Source: Megaleporinus macrocephalus
Taxonomy: Eukaryota > Chordata > Actinopteri > Characiformes > Anostomidae
Direction: 5' to 3'
DNA: 64,000 bases
NCBI GenBank assembly: GCA_021613375.1
Contig: CM038704.1
Location: forward strand, 33,232,582-33,296,581
The notes beneath the pieces were generated by a model. It was given only the letters and a program-made list of their open reading frames with translations. It searched no databases and was not told the DNA's origin. The translations under genes and the position numbers were made by a program. Shown here piece after piece: positions 21,372 to 50,400 of this stretch (positions are counted from its first letter, which is position 1; every line of letters begins with the position of its first letter).

Positions 21372-35456
<14,085 letters not shown>

Positions 35457-35674
35457 ATCCCAGCGATTCGGACGTCGTTACTTTGATACACAAACCGGCC
35501 CTCGCAGACAGTCAGTGGAAACACTGTTATTTTTTATTCTGTCAGTCAGATGATAAGGCGATGGAGGATATTTCGCAAATATTACAAAAAAAACTAAAAC
35601 GTGATACGGTGCTATCCGAGCCACGAAAGACTGTTGTGATGCAGCAGGAAAGGGACTGATAGAGAGGCTCAACG

Positions 35675-35682
35675 TGACGTCA
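35675..35682. promoter_or_regulatory. Palindromic CRE in the vapb promoter region
   Basis: TGACGTCA, the full CREB/ATF consensus, 219 bp upstream of the vapb ATG in a locally GC-richer segment. Binding is inferred from the motif and its position only. Confidence 0.5.
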
Positions 35683-36270
35683 CGCTGCCTGCATTAGCCA
35701 CTCAGCGGCGGCTGATATGATACCCCAGTGGAGAATGTTATATGGGATATCTTCGCCTCGGACATTTAAACCCCAGTGTATAAGCGTGTCATTTATCTTA
35801 GGCTGATGCAGGCACACGGATCAGGTAATCAAATCTTATGGCAAGCTAATATGCATTTTGATTTAAATGGATAAAAAAACGCACATGCATACAAATTGTG
35901 CACTAATATGTACACAGTTTTTTTTTCTCTGGGGAAGCATTATGTGAATTTTTAAATAAATGTGGCCTAAAACAGGTTCAGATTCTTATTTAAATCAAAT
36001 CAAATGAATAAAGAGCAGCCAGTAGAACAACACAGTGATATAGGTTTTCATGCATTTAGTGGACAAATTGAACCCACATTTTAATGTTTTTGTTGTCAAA
36101 AGTATTTGAACCTCTGTTTTCTAGGAACTGGTGTGACCCCCTCAAGCAGCAATGACAATAACCAAACGGCTCCTCTATCTGATGATCTGTCCTGCACATT
36201 CACTGGCCATTTGTCCTTGCAGACAAGCTCTGTTATGCTAATGAGCTTTCATGCATGTGCACCACATCTG

Positions 36271-36311
36271 AGGGTTAGGGTTAGGGTTAGGGTTAGGGTT
36301 AGGGTTAGGGT
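36271..36311 (+). repeat. Interstitial telomere-like (TTAGGG)n tract
   Basis: Nearly seven uninterrupted GGGTTA units, i.e. the vertebrate telomere repeat. The site is internal, between genes. Confidence 0.9.
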
Positions 36312-36920
36312 TTCAAAATATGGCATTTCTTTTTCTTCAGTCATTCCTTTTAGGTATTTTTAATGTCATCTTTCTGCAGGACACATCTTCTATTGAGGTT
36401 CAGTTTACATATGTATGTTCTAACATTCTCCTGTAGATTTTTTAATACAGTACAGAATTGATAGCTTACACAAAAAATGACATGCTGTGTTTGTACAATG
36501 GCGAAACACAAAAGTTCTTAGGATGAAACGCACAGGTTATATATGGCATTTTTCATATAAGCCATAAGAATCTATTTTTATCCATTTACATGACATAATT
36601 TTTATAGTCTTTAGGCTTATCCAGATGGTCTTATATGTTATGGCTGTACAAAAAATATATTTCCTCAATTTTTATTTTTATACACAATTTGAACACAGAA
36701 GCATGTGTGAACATTTCATAATGAATGGACAAATAGAAATGCTTCAAAATAATAAAATAAATTATTTTTGGTTCTATTGACTCATAATAAAAGAAAATAG
36801 GGTTTTCCCCCTTCTGTAAAATTGCAATTATATAGACACTGTTTCCACAAATGTTGTGCAAAATTTATGCAATGATGTGCAAATAATTTAAATGGAAGAA
36901 ATCTCTGAAATACTGAAGTC

Positions 36921-37125
36921 AGCTTTCTTATTAGCCAGCTTAGTCCCGTTCCACCTTAAATGATGCTGCAGTCACATTCTAATAGAAACCTTTTTCGGTA
37001 TATTATTATATCATAACATATTCAGATTGGTTTATAATATTGCATATTTAGCTCCTTTTCTGCTGTAAACTGTGCAAATATTTAAGGTGAAATGGGAAAT
37101 TTCAAATGAAAGATGGAGGTCAAGT
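36921..37125. mobile_element. Worn copy of an inverted-repeat element
   Basis: The left part CCGTTCCACCTTAAATGATG and right part TATTTAAGGTGAAATGGG match, in inverted orientation, the ends of the short modules at 56068-56179 and 61578-61694. Confidence 0.45.
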
Positions 37126-37876
37126 ATAAGTTAAACATATGTAAAATACAACACAATAATAACTGTATGACTACAGAGTGCTCTTATACTTGTAGGTGCA
37201 CCTCATAAAAACAATGACTGAAGCTAGGTGTAAATAATAAATGGAGAAGTCAGTGTAAATGACACCAAGGATTTTAAAGAATCACTACTGCCAAATACAA
37301 AATGTAGTTAAGTCTCTTCTAAGTGTATTTTCTTGTATTCTAGTTTCTATAGTGAGGTTTTACAGTTTAAAGACTAGAAAAAAACTTTTATTTAATTATG
37401 TATCTAATGATGTAAAGGTAGGAGGAACCATTTAAAAATACCGGCATGCAGGCAGACGGAAAAGCAGATAGCAATGCTTTTTATGCCAAACATATTTTAA
37501 CAGTCATATAACTACAGTAACTGTCTTCAAATAATCATTACAAAAGAGAGCACAACACAACAATGGGGGCACCCTGAAACACTGGCATGCCACCGCTCCA
37601 TCATCCACAAACCTGAGTGACCGCATGCAAGCAGTGGAACGACAGCACCAGCATTAGTGTTGCCACAATTCCCTGTGTCCACGAACCCCTGGAACAACAA
37701 CCTTTATCTGGGTATTGTGCTGGGTATTGTAGTGAAAAAAACATTTCCGAACAAAAACATAAATACCATATAAAATAGTAAATGCCCTTCTTTTTTTTTT
37801 TGCCCAGAATGCCACTTTTTGTCTTATTGTAGATGCAGGCCCGATTGTGGATGAATATGCTTGAAACATATATGCT

Positions 37877-38098
<222 letters not shown>

Positions 38099-38385
38099 CT
38101 TTAAATGTAAATTTTAATTCCCATCATTAAAAGGTAAGGCCAGAGAGCACTGCCAAACAGTCCTGCATTCCACAAGTGTCATGTTTATATATATCAATTT
38201 AGAAGCTACAGCAACTGCTTTGCAGAAACGCACTGACACCACTGTTACTTTATCCTTCTCGATCACAAAGCCTGCTGTTTCTGGATGAATTTTTTCTTCT
38301 TGGCATTGTGGGTAACATCAGTATAGAGAGAGGAAATGTAATCTGATATCTATTATACTACTTTGAGATGAGAACACCACACACA

Positions 38386-41296
38386 AAATAGTGGTTTTGA
38401 GCCATGTTTTATTATTTAACAATTCAACAATGCCTTTTGTGATTTGAACGCCACTTTGTTTACAATCATGATAAAAAAAAAATAGGAAATAAATCATAAA
38501 AATTAAACAGCTTGAACAATACAATAAGTGATTAATTGGATGGGTTAAATTAGTGTGTTTGTAAATATGGCAATACAAGTTAAACATAAGTAAAACACAA
38601 CGATTAAATTAAGTCATACAACCAACATGACCCATGAAAATACATGGCAAAAATAATGCTCCTAAGAATTTCTCAACACATTCTTAGGACCAGCCCAAGA
38701 TTGTTGGTACTTTCCAGAACATTAAATTAATTAATTGTACACTTCTGACTACCAAATGAAGAAACAAACTTTACAACAGAGAGAGACAGAGAGAGACAAT
38801 ACATGTACAATGGACATTTTAGATCTGTGTTTAATAATAGGACAGCTTTTTATATGGCACAAAAAGACAAAATAATTCATCCTAGCTGAGTGCAATCACA
38901 AATTATGTGGTACTAATTTAAATGGAAATTACCTACATTTTATATATACATAATAAACACAAAGAGCACAGTACCAAAATATTGCATTTTATTTATTAAA
39001 GCAGTAAAAATCTGCAAATAACAAAATACATGTAGATTTTTCTGAGGTTGGGCTTTTGACTATAATTATATCTAAATCTAACTGTTGGAAAACAGAGTTT
39101 CTGTACTGCTTAAATTATATATAGTGTTTTTTAAATGTCTTTAGTCTTGTATTGGCCAAATACTTGAAAATTCTGTTCTGCAACAATTATCACATTCCAT
39201 ATGTGCGCCACCTATTTGCACTAAATTTATATGGCTTTAAAAAAGGCCACATGTAGGTATAAACACTAATTAATAATTAAGAAAAAAAAACGGAAATAAA
39301 AACAAGACATACCTGAAGGCACATACTGTTAATAACACCAATAGAAAGACGGAATAAAATGTGCTCATTAGTGGGTCAGTTTGTCATGATGGTACGGTAT
39401 CCATCTATACACATAGTTTCTTTTTCAAGGTGAAGATTATCTATTAAACTAATGGAAATGGGATATATGTTTCTGTTTTAGATGCTTTTCTCTAATTGTT
39501 TACGTTCATGATATTTCAATAATGTAATGCACAAAGTTGAAAAAACACAATGATGTTTGTTAGTACTTTTTAGTGCTAAAAGGTTTAGCTCCACCATATA
39601 TATTTTGTAGTACAGTAAAATGGCTGGGAAACAATAAACATAAAATTATGGCAACTGGCTGGCTTTTAAAAGCATGTGCAAGTTGAAATATATGTCACTT
39701 CCTAACTGCCAACATTATTAGACTGCTGGAAGCCTTACTTTCTACAATTAATTTATTCATTTATAATTTAGAGCAAAATTTGAACTTTAAAATTCACTAT
39801 CTGGACTGTTTTTCCAAGTTGGGTATGGATTTTTAATATTAAGCATAATCACAGGTTAAAATGATTTCCATATTCAGACAGAACCTAAATTATATAGGAG
39901 CACAAGGACATTGTGACAAATAACAATAGTGATGATTGTCTATAAGTAAACAAGTAAATCCTTCATCCCACATAAAATAAAGATAAGCTAGAATTAGGAA
40001 ATAAAGAGGTTGGGGTGATTTATAGTTCCATGCTTTTTCTGTATAATGAGCTTCCACTGCTGTCCTGTGTGAAGAGGTCTTTATAACAGGCTTGAACTGT
40101 GTGTCTACTTCTGGGAAGACAGACAACAGTTTACTATTTTTTTTGATGGGCTTTGCAGGATGGAGCAAGAAACTTGAATAACAAATTACAGGATAATAAA
40201 TGTGATTACTGTAACAGAAAAGTGTGTCAAATATCCAGAAAAAAAATTACATTTCACCTTGATGTGAAATCAATAACAGAAGTACTGAAGACACAGCATA
40301 ATCTCTGGCAACCTTGTCTAACCTTAAACCATGAAACAAGATGTCTACAACCCTTTCGTCTGTCACAGGTCCTTAATAACTCTAAACAGAATACCTATAA
40401 AACACCAAGTGCATACAGAGCAATTCAAGATCAAGCTCACAAAAAGTTTATTTGTGGTAGAACATGGTGCATATCCATATACATTCCACGTTTTAAATTG
40501 ATGAAATAAAAAAGAATGGAAATTTCCATAGACTTTAAAACTTATACTGTAAGCCATGTTTTTGTTTAGTTTTCTTTGCTTAACTGCATAAATACAATGT
40601 TCTTTAGTCCCTCTTGACCTAGCATTGTGTTGCCAGACCACATTATTTAATTTGTGGAAAAGATTCTTGTAATTTATTTAATAATAAAGCTACTTACAAG
40701 TCATTTGGATCTACTAAACTTAGGAAAGTAAACAAGATGCCAAAGGTTTTCTTATCTCTATACTTCTCTTAGTAGCTACTCTTTAAGAAAAAGTGCTCTT
40801 GTAATTTTTGTTAACAGTCAACAATCTGACTGTTGAAGACAGTATAAAGTGTAGAAATAACACAGTCACAGCCTCATAGAGGCACATATAGGTGTATAAT
40901 GATGGGCTTTGGATGAACTTCTAAGCAAGATAAATCTAACTCCCCGCAAGCCCAGAGTCATCAGAGTGCTTGGAGGGACTGCTGTAACTGTGTCAGTTTG
41001 GATGAGCAGCAACATGTAGTGATGGGGAATAAAACCTTTAGTGTAAGTTGAAAAGGGTTAATAACTCCCAGGACAGCAACCCTTTAAGCCTTCCCACCGT
41101 AACAGACAAGTACAGAAAAGCAGGCACATGGGGTGTGCCAAGATAAAGCAGATCAAAAAAAAGGTTGAGATTGAGGGGCTTTTTGAAATTCCTGTGTAAC
41201 ATCACAGTCCTCTATTGTGTTCTCCTAGGTGATAGGAAAAGGGAGAGGTAGGAGAACGATAGAAAAAAAGATTTGGCCTAATTGTGTACGACTGCA
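38386..41296 (-). other. rab22a: rab22a 3' UTR (about 2.9 kb)
   Basis: Runs from the rab22a stop to the poly(A) signal at 38408-38413. It has no repeats of note and long AT-rich runs. The length is inferred from the signal alone; shorter forms are possible. Confidence 0.5.
38408..38413 (-). terminator. rab22a: Candidate rab22a poly(A) signal
   Basis: AATAAA on the minus strand, followed within about 20 nt by the GT-rich stretch TTTTGTGTGTGGTGTTC, a good downstream element. AATAAA-like hexamers nearer the stop exist but lack such a partner on inspection. Confidence 0.55.
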
Positions 41297-41400
41297 TCAG
41301 CAGCATGCACGTTCTCTGGTTGTGTCAGATGGTTCCCGACGCAGCTTGAAGCCTCGGACTCCTGAACTGCCTCCTATGTCTAAAACTGGAATCCTTTGAC
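41297..41400 (-). CDS. rab22a: rab22a coding exon 7 (hypervariable tail)
   Basis: Completes Ser 163 and encodes residues 164-196, including GFKLRREPS and the terminal Cys-Cys, then TGA. Acceptor TTCCAG. Confidence 0.93.
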
Positions 41401-44400
41401 CTGGAAGAATAACAGCAAGAGGAGATCAAATGTAGAATGTAAAACAGTGATATCAGAAGAAATTACATGTTCTATAGCTCCTGCTCTTCTAAAGCTCAAA
41501 TGAGTTCAAGTTATTAGGCCTAGTCCTGGTGTAAAACTTGACTTTCAGTGAAGATGTCACAGAAGGGTGTTCATAGTTAAATACGTACACAAAACATCTT
41601 CCTTTGTGTGCCTACATCACATACGTATATAGCCACTACGTTTGTGATTTGTTTCTTTAATGAAAAAAAAAAGTAACAAGAATTTAACATGAAGCTGAAT
41701 ATATTCAAAGTTGGCAGTGTATAATTAGGGCATACTGTCTCCAAATCTACAAAACTGAGGATGCGGCGGGGGCGGTGACAGAGGTAGCAACAGGGACACA
41801 GATAAAGCACCAAAGCCCAGTGCTTAAAGTCTCTCATCCATAGCAAATCAAAAGGGACCAACATTAAAAAAGCCAGCAAATGAAACCATGTCTTATATGA
41901 GTTTTCTGTGCAGAACAGAGACAGGCACTGTTGAAATTACTTGAAATCAAGGCATGAAAGGCAATAGAATCTCAAGCGCCAAATATTCTAATTTCTGACA
42001 AGGAATTAAACAGAAGATGTGAAAGAGAGTTACTGTGCCTCATTTAGCCAGCTCCACTGAAGTAAACCTGTGCGTCTCAGCTGAGTCAAAGCTACTTCTG
42101 TCTTCATAGGGGTGGACTGTGTTACCACAATACAATACACTGCCTCCTCCTTCTCTGGTGACTCTGTTTGGAATGCAGTCAAGCATGAGGCTGCATTGAG
42201 TGGCTTGAGTGGCCTGACTGCCGGAGCTTCTGGCTTGTAGATCTTTTGACACATGGAGACGGTAAGTCTTACCAGGTAGAAAAGGCTAGTTAAGTGGCCC
42301 TTTTGTTAGGATGCAGGTGGTAAGACACCAAAGGCTCCACAGTAGGTGGACTGGGAAGCCCAAGCTCCTATGTGTCACTCACATCCAGCTTAGAGTAACC
42401 CTTAAAGGGTGCACACTGAGGAAAAAGTTAATCCCAGTACAGCTTCATGCAGGCTTCCTATCTTGAGTGCTAGCTGGCCTGTATGCCTGTGCTGTAGGCA
42501 AGACGGCATCGTAGTCATCATGCTCTGGCTTATCCTGTGGATAAGGTGCACAAACACACCTTTGTCCTCCTCAATTTCATTTTTAGGGCTGCGAATTGGC
42601 AGGTTCAGTAGACATTTCAAGAGCAGGCTTAGGCTGAAATGATAAATACACATGCTGCTGGGCAAAAACAGGATGTGATATCCATAGAGAGAGACCATGT
42701 TAAACATATCAATGACCCAGTGTAGCAGCACAAAAACCAATGTTAGTGAAAGTTTGTTTCACTTATTTTAATTTATGCTTGGCTTAGCTGAGAAAAGTCC
42801 AAATTTTGTAAATTAGTTCAGCAAATATATAACAAAAAAAAAATTACAATCCTTCAAGAGAGCAAATATGGCAGGTAGACCTTCCTTACTTATCTCAGTG
42901 AAGATTTCATTGATGTTAATAGCATTCTTGGCACTAGTTTCAACAAAAATCGCATGGATGGAATCAGCATAGTCCTTGGCATCCTTTTCGGATACTTCTC
43001 TATAAATGAGAAAGAAAGGGGAAAATATTTTTAAAAGCACAAATAATTCCAACTTGAATTAAAAACAGAAACCGCTAAGTTTTCATTGATTTCCTTGATA
43101 GAGGATTTCCTTTTCTGTTTCAATTAATTCTCCTTAATGACCAAACTCATCTAAAATGTTGCATAATATTTATTGGGCAATTTTGGGATTAAAAAAAAAA
43201 AAGAAATACAGTGAAATTGTGTACAAGCATACATCAAAGTCATGTGTGTTTGTATGTGTGCTTAAATAGATATGGTTCATATGTTTTAAGGTTAGCTATG
43301 TAAATCATGTTTTGTTGCCATGGTGTACCAATAGCATAGAACACGATGATGTATTGTATATGGTTGTTTTCCTTGCATGTCACATGAGAACGGTTATGAC
43401 ATGAATCAGACTGCACAAACATTAAACCAACCACAGTAATATACATTTTGTCACAAGTATGCATGCACACCTACACATCAGTAAAGTTTTTTTCACCTCC
43501 TGTGTGTTAACATTATGGAGGGTTTTTGGAATTTTTAATTTGCATGGTTTTAGATAATTTCTTCCTGCAGTGCAGTGTCTCATGTTGGTGGATAAATTGA
43601 TCCATATTCTACTGCAGCTTGGGGAGCAATTGCTTTTACAGTCAGTGTTTGGTCTGATCTCCTTCTCTAGTCCTGGTTAGTATGGTTTTGGAAAACAAAA
43701 ATATGACCGCACTGACAGACATCTAAGTCTGCCAAACTAAGCAACAGCGTACCAAGACATATTGCTGGTCCTGTGAGAAGACCAAAGCTATTTTAAATGG
43801 AAAGATGAGTAATGGATCATTAAAGAGCAAACTTTTTTCCTGTAAGCTATGTTAACGGTGATGGGTTATGTATGTTTTTACTAAACACCGTTCATCTGAC
43901 AGGAATTAACCACGCTTAACCAAGTAGACAGACATGTCTATTGTGCTTTGAAATTTATGTAAGTTGACAGATGAAGTGGGTTCTGTGGAAGCAAAAAAAA
44001 AAATGTGGCAAAGCAATGTACCTGGCATCAGAGAGATCACATTTGTTTCCAGCAATGGCCACCACTATGTTGGGAGGTCCATGCTGGCGAAGCTCCTTTA
44101 CCCAGTTTTTCAGAGTCTGGAAAGATTCCTGTGTGTGTGTGTGTGTGTGTAAGAGAGAAATAGAGAGAAAGAGAGAAATAATATCATCAGTGCATATTGA
44201 GTCACATGCTTAGATTTACAAGTTTTCCACTAAAAGTTGTTTAATCAGGGTACAATGTCTAATGTAAACAACACAGGTTCATATAACGTCCTTGTAACAC
44301 TACCTAATCTATGGAATGGAATGGAATTGTGATTCTGTAAAAGTTAAGTTCTCACATTCATTTCTTAAGTCTATGATAATGCAAAGAGCAAATTCATTAT

Positions 44401-47400
44401 TTTTATTTTATACACTGCATTGAGACAGGGCTGTCACTGTGAACAGGTTTCTCACTAATCACACAAATTAGAATTTGGTTTTTTTTTTCTCTCTCTCTCA
44501 AGACCTTTCTATGTTGCACTCTTACTCTTACTCTTTAGTCTTGTGCACCATAAATTGGTCAACAACAAAGTGTCAAAATGCATTAATGACATAATACTTC
44601 ATAAATCATTTAATGCTAATGAAAATTTAAAGCCTAGATTTAAAATGCTGTTTCTTTGCTTTCATACGCTGGATATAGTGCAGATGCATTTTAAAATTAC
44701 AGAGGCAGCGAAGATGGTAGTTGCATGGAACCTTTCCACAGTTTCTACAATTAACATTAAAAAAGCATTGGAATCACTATAATTCAATGCAGCATATTAA
44801 AAAGATATAACCTTCCAAAATATACATTACCTGCACTACACGTTCGAAAAACTAAGGCATTGAAATTCATTCACTGTGACATGACGTCTGTTGTTGAGAA
44901 TACTGGATTTTGTGGACACATATTTTAAAAGTTTAATTACTTTTTCACTTTTTGCACCTTATTAACTTAGTTATTTATACTTATTTTTTTATTCAGAGGC
45001 ATAAATAAAAACAAGTCATTCATTTTCATTTTTGTAAGAGAACAAGTTAGATATGTCAAGCCTCTATAATTGTGTTTATTCAGACATAGGAGAACTGTTG
45101 CACCTCACTAATCCGTAAAATATTTTTACTGACATTTTACAAATATATATGGACTTATGGTTCCAGTTTGTAACATCTTTTTAACTGGGGAGAGACGTAT
45201 AAAACCTAAACTAGAAGCCAAACTGACATTTCAAAAGCATATTTAAAGTCACTGGTAAACAGCATAAATAGTTTGTATTGTTTGGATCAGATAACAAACA
45301 AATCATGTTGTTTTAGACTGTTATAGCTGCTGTGCGCATATTTCCAAACTGGGGGGAAATTTACCCACTTGCAACATAACCAGCAAGCTTATTTGGGTCA
45401 TTTTATTGAAAGGCAAAAAGGAACAAGCGTGTTAGCAAATTTTGCATTAATTTTCCATCCAGTAAGTCTTTTTTCTTTATAATGCCCCTGAAAGATTCTG
45501 GTCAGATAATGCATTCTGGTCAAAACAAACAATGGCACTGTTCATAAAAGACTGTGATCTATGCTTCTTGTAGTGCTAAAAGCAGATTTTTGATGGTCAA
45601 AAGGTACTATAGTCATTGGCCGGTAGTAAAAAAGATGTTCAACTTCTCTTCTTGCTGCTGCTCCACTAGCACACTTTAGCCAAGTCATGCTAACTTGTTT
45701 TTTTTTAACCAATACATTTTGCTTTACCACCTCACCATTTTGACTGAGTAACAGTGATTTTAGAATCAGAACGAATACAAACAGGGGTGAATGTTGAACA
45801 TTGCGGTGAAACGTTATTCTATCATCTCCCACATTTTTATAATGGCAGAGGATGATGATGGTAGTTGAGCAACAATTAAAAAATTCTAAAGAGCCATAGT
45901 TTAACAGAACATATTGCATGGGTAACTTATAATCAATGTATTTTTCCCCCCAAAAGATTTGATATCTGATAAGTTACTTTTCTTACAATGAAAGTTTTAA
46001 TGCTTGGATGGCCATAGAGGAGTCAAGAACATATAAACTACCAGAAGACAAGATAATTTATAATACGTTTAAAAGGCAGACACAATACATTACCTCTTTA
46101 GTGATGTCATACACAATGATGGCTGCTGCTGAGCCTCTGTAGTACATAGGGGCAAGGGCACGAAACTATGCACGGATACAAAGAATGTTAGATTAGATAT
46201 GTTTATATATTTTGTTTTGACATTATTCATTTAAAATAAATTTTCTGTCATTACAGAGAGAAACAAAACGAAGACACAAGGAAAGACATTTCTTAAAAAA
46301 AACTTCCCTTTTGGTGCCCTGCAATCATTACCAACACAAACAGTCAGACATTACTCTCTACGTTGTTCCAGACTTAAACTGGAGCCACTGTAAAGTCCAG
46401 AGGGGTCTTGTGTTTCAGTTATCTCTGCCAGGAGAAATTGCATTAGAAATGGCAGCAAAAGGCATGGCAGCTCACTCAGGCAGGTCACTGACATGTGGGA
46501 ATCATAAGGAGACAGATGAGTGCAATGTGCCTAAAGTTTCTAGCATTTGGCCAATTCACCAAGGCCTATTTATATTCAGCTAAAACTCCAAATTAAACAT
46601 TGTGGTAGACATTATATAAAAATCAGATGATATAAAAGTTTAATAGTTTGGTACAGAAATGACATGACAATGCTATCTTCAAGCAAAAAATAATTAAAAC
46701 AACCAAACTGAAATATATAACCATGTTTCTACCACTGAAGTTTTAGATATTTGATGCATAAATGTGAATGTAGGCACAAGGTGAAAAAAGAGGCAGATTT
46801 ATAGCTAGGCAATATTGAATATTTAAAATTATCAGTCATATATCATCCAATCTATAATTTTACATGTATTAGAGACAAAGTGCAAAAATACTGGAGAGTC
46901 CTCGGGTATCCAGGACCACCTCATAAACCTCTTGGAGCCCTTGGACGTCTCAAAATTCTACAGGGGCCCTAAAAAATAAACCTGTTATGGTGTTGGATAA
47001 CGTTCATTAGGGTAAATTAGATGCTCTGATACAAATACAGAGAAGTGTCATTGTTTAGCCTGCTTCTCCTACAAAGATTCTTCCTGTAATAATCTTAACT
47101 AATAAAGATGAAGCACTGGTCTGACTTACGGTGATGCTGTGGCAAATTGATTCATCCAGTTGGTTCTTTACAGCCTGCCAACTTTAACTATACATGGGAC
47201 AGTTCTTAAAAACTACAATATGCCATGACATTTTAAAATCTGAAACCTGAAAAGTCTGAAAAGAGGAGATGCATGCGATTACATATTAATGTTTGGAAGC
47301 ATTTTTATAAAGTACATGCAATAGTGTTGTCAATACTTTAAACCACTTTACCAATATGGTTTATCATTGCTGCATGAGTTTGATTATAATCTTTATAATC

Positions 47401-50400
47401 TCTTAGTTCCGTGCCTAAATGTCTAAATACTGGAATGTCCGTTTGCCAGATTTGTCATATTTAGAAGATTTATATATTTAGTTGTATTTGTTGCACTGAT
47501 TGTGTTTTTGAACTGGGTTCAGTTGGTGCTGTGCTAATTATTTATAGACTGATGTAATAATGATAATAATGATTCCATTTTGTCTACTGTTTTAGTGTTT
47601 AAAAAAAGCGCTAAAGATTAAAAGAGGATAACTTCTACAAGTTAAGCACATCTTGAATCCTTGATAGACTGAAAGTTCTGCCATGGCCCTCACAGTTCCC
47701 CAACCTCATCATCAAACATAATCAAAAAAAATCTATGGATATACCTCCAAAGAGCCTTGCATGCAAGACGACCAAGGAATCTCAGGAAAAACAACCTTTT
47801 GCAAGGAACAATGGGTGAATATCCTCCAAATGAGAACTGAAATACAGTTAGCTGGCTACAAAAAGTGTTTTAAGACAGTGTTAAAGTTCTAAAGTGACCA
47901 AGTTCTGACAACGCAGTGAACCCAAATTTTTGCTTCAGGCATTTTTAAAATACTATTTTTATTTTAAAACCGTTCAAGAAATAAAAAAATGTTTGCTTAA
48001 AGTATTTTTTTAAAACTATCTTTAACTGCATGCCTTTTGAAAATCAGATCATTTTTTATCTTTGCTATTTATCAGACAACTCTGCACACAATTACATTTC
48101 TTAGCCTGTCAGTGTTCCACTGATGCTTGATGAAGCTGTCGAACGTCACAATAACATATGAAGCAATACTTTATTCTTTAAATAAAGTGCCTAGACCAAA
48201 TACATTGCACACACGGACATTAAACTTGCTTCTCTTTTAAACAAATAAAAAATACTAAATTTCCAAAGTACCATTCACCACTATGCAAAATTAAAAAACA
48301 TCTACTTACGCCACAACTGCAAGCAATGAAAATTTGAAAACCAGTCAGCAATAAAGACATTTAGTTTATTTGTTTGTTTTTTGTCATCAAATATGTAAAT
48401 AACTAAAAACAACACTGGGAGTGGTAAGAATCCTAATGTTTGATATGGTTTTCCTGAAGAGCTTCCTGAAGAGTTCAATTCAAGTTAGGGCCTGACCAAA
48501 ATGAAGGTTTTGTTATAGATACAGTTAACCATTAATACCAACTGATGTAAAGTAATATGGACAAAACTAATAAAACAGAATCCAATAGTTTTTGTTAGCT
48601 ATGAACAGTCAAATATGACTATGAGTTTTACATATAAAATGATAAATATATTTTGAAGTGGCCTACACTGAAACTAAACCCTTCTTTTAAAAATCCACAC
48701 AAATCAATGGTAATTTACTGACACTAATTTTGTAAGCACCCATACCTCAGTATAGGCCAATATCAGATCAACGATATATTGAAATAATTTACTTACAACA
48801 AAAATTCAGTAGGCTGATTAATGGAAGCTCGTGCTACAAGCTGTCTATATTAAACAATAAATCTTAAAGACACTGTTATAACAAAGAAAAATCTTAAGAA
48901 AAAGAAAAAAGTATGAAAACAGAAAAATAGAAAATAGAAGATGCAAAAAACAGCGTGTTAAGAATTTAGTGTTTCTGTGATATCACAAAAACAAATATAT
49001 TTGCAACAGCTAGGTCCATAAGTATTTGGTCATCAACAAAGTTACTGTTATTTTATATGTTCATAGCATTAAATTAAACAATAAATACAAGCACAAAGTG
49101 TAGACTTCCAGATTTCATCTGATGGTAATTACATCCAAATTATGTGAATGGTGTAGAAATCACAACCATATACATATATATAGCCCCCAATTTTAAGGTG
49201 CTCAAAAACAAGTGGTCAGGTGTGCATTATTACTATTTTGCTTACTACTAAGCAGATAAAGGCTTTAGAGGTGATTTTAAGTGTTGAACTCCCATTTAGA
49301 ATCTATTGTGGCATTTTACAATGAAGATGGACAATGACCCAAAGCATACTGCAAAAGCAACACAAGACATTTTTAAGGCAAGCTAAAAGAATGATCTGCA
49401 AATAGAAACCGTCCTGCGATGCCTACGGATTCCACACTTCAGGCAGTCACTGACTGCAAAAGATTTGGAACCGAGTATTAATAAACACAACTTTATTTAT
49501 GATTATATTAGTTTGCACGATTACTTCTGAGCCCCGTTTTGGATTCCAATTGCAATACACTGTGCCGGACAGCTAAAATACCACTAACATTGTCAACATC
49601 CAAATATATATGGATCTAACTGTATATCTATTTATTCAATCATTTATTAACGCTGAAATTATAGGCAATATGCCAACCTGGACTGCTTTTTCAATGGACC
49701 ATAAAACAGAGCAGTAAATCAGAACACACAGCAAGATAAAGAGAAAATTTACTTATCTTGGATTTCAAGGAAAAACATAAAAGATGAAAAAAAAAAAGTA
49801 AAATAGCTGCCTTTTAACATCATGTGTACCAGCAGTTTTGATGGCAAAACTGATATGGCTAAAAACATGTGCTCAAATCAAATGTCAAAAAAAACAAATA
49901 CAACACACAGTATATTACCTTTGAAAGTATTTTCAATCAGATAATAGTCAGTAAACCACAGTTGGGTATGAGCAAGGCAGTGTATAAATTAAACATACTA
50001 TTATTACAGCCACTACAACAATACAAGTGTTTAATATAACCATGTTGCCAAAGTCAATCAAAGGTCTGTGAAACTTAAAGATCTATTGGCAGAATTCTGT
50101 GTCAAAAATTTCCTCATACATTAAAAACAATTTCTACACTCTATGCACAGTATCTTTACTCAAGCAGATCATGTGCCACTATGTGCAATATAGTTAGAAA
50201 GAGTGAGAGAGTGAGAGAAAGAGAGAAGGTACTCAAATAGCAAGAGTGATGAGCACAGTTGGGATATTTTAGGAGGGACATAGAATAACTTCCTTCACAA
50301 ATATAGAGGAAATACAGGGAGGCAGAAAGAAATGCTACCCCCTGTCAGAAACCCAGAATACCACTAAAAGTCAGAAGACATACAGATATAAATAAAAAGA

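Noticed and set aside
36106..36363. Small ORF with an Arg-Val repeat
   Set aside because: The repeat is the TTAGGG tract read as codons. No other protein signal.
47640..47890. Possible transposase tail in rab22a intron 3 (translated LQRALHARRPRNL-like pieces)
   Set aside because: Similarity to Tc1-type C-termini is too weak, with stops in all frames; no terminal repeats nearby.
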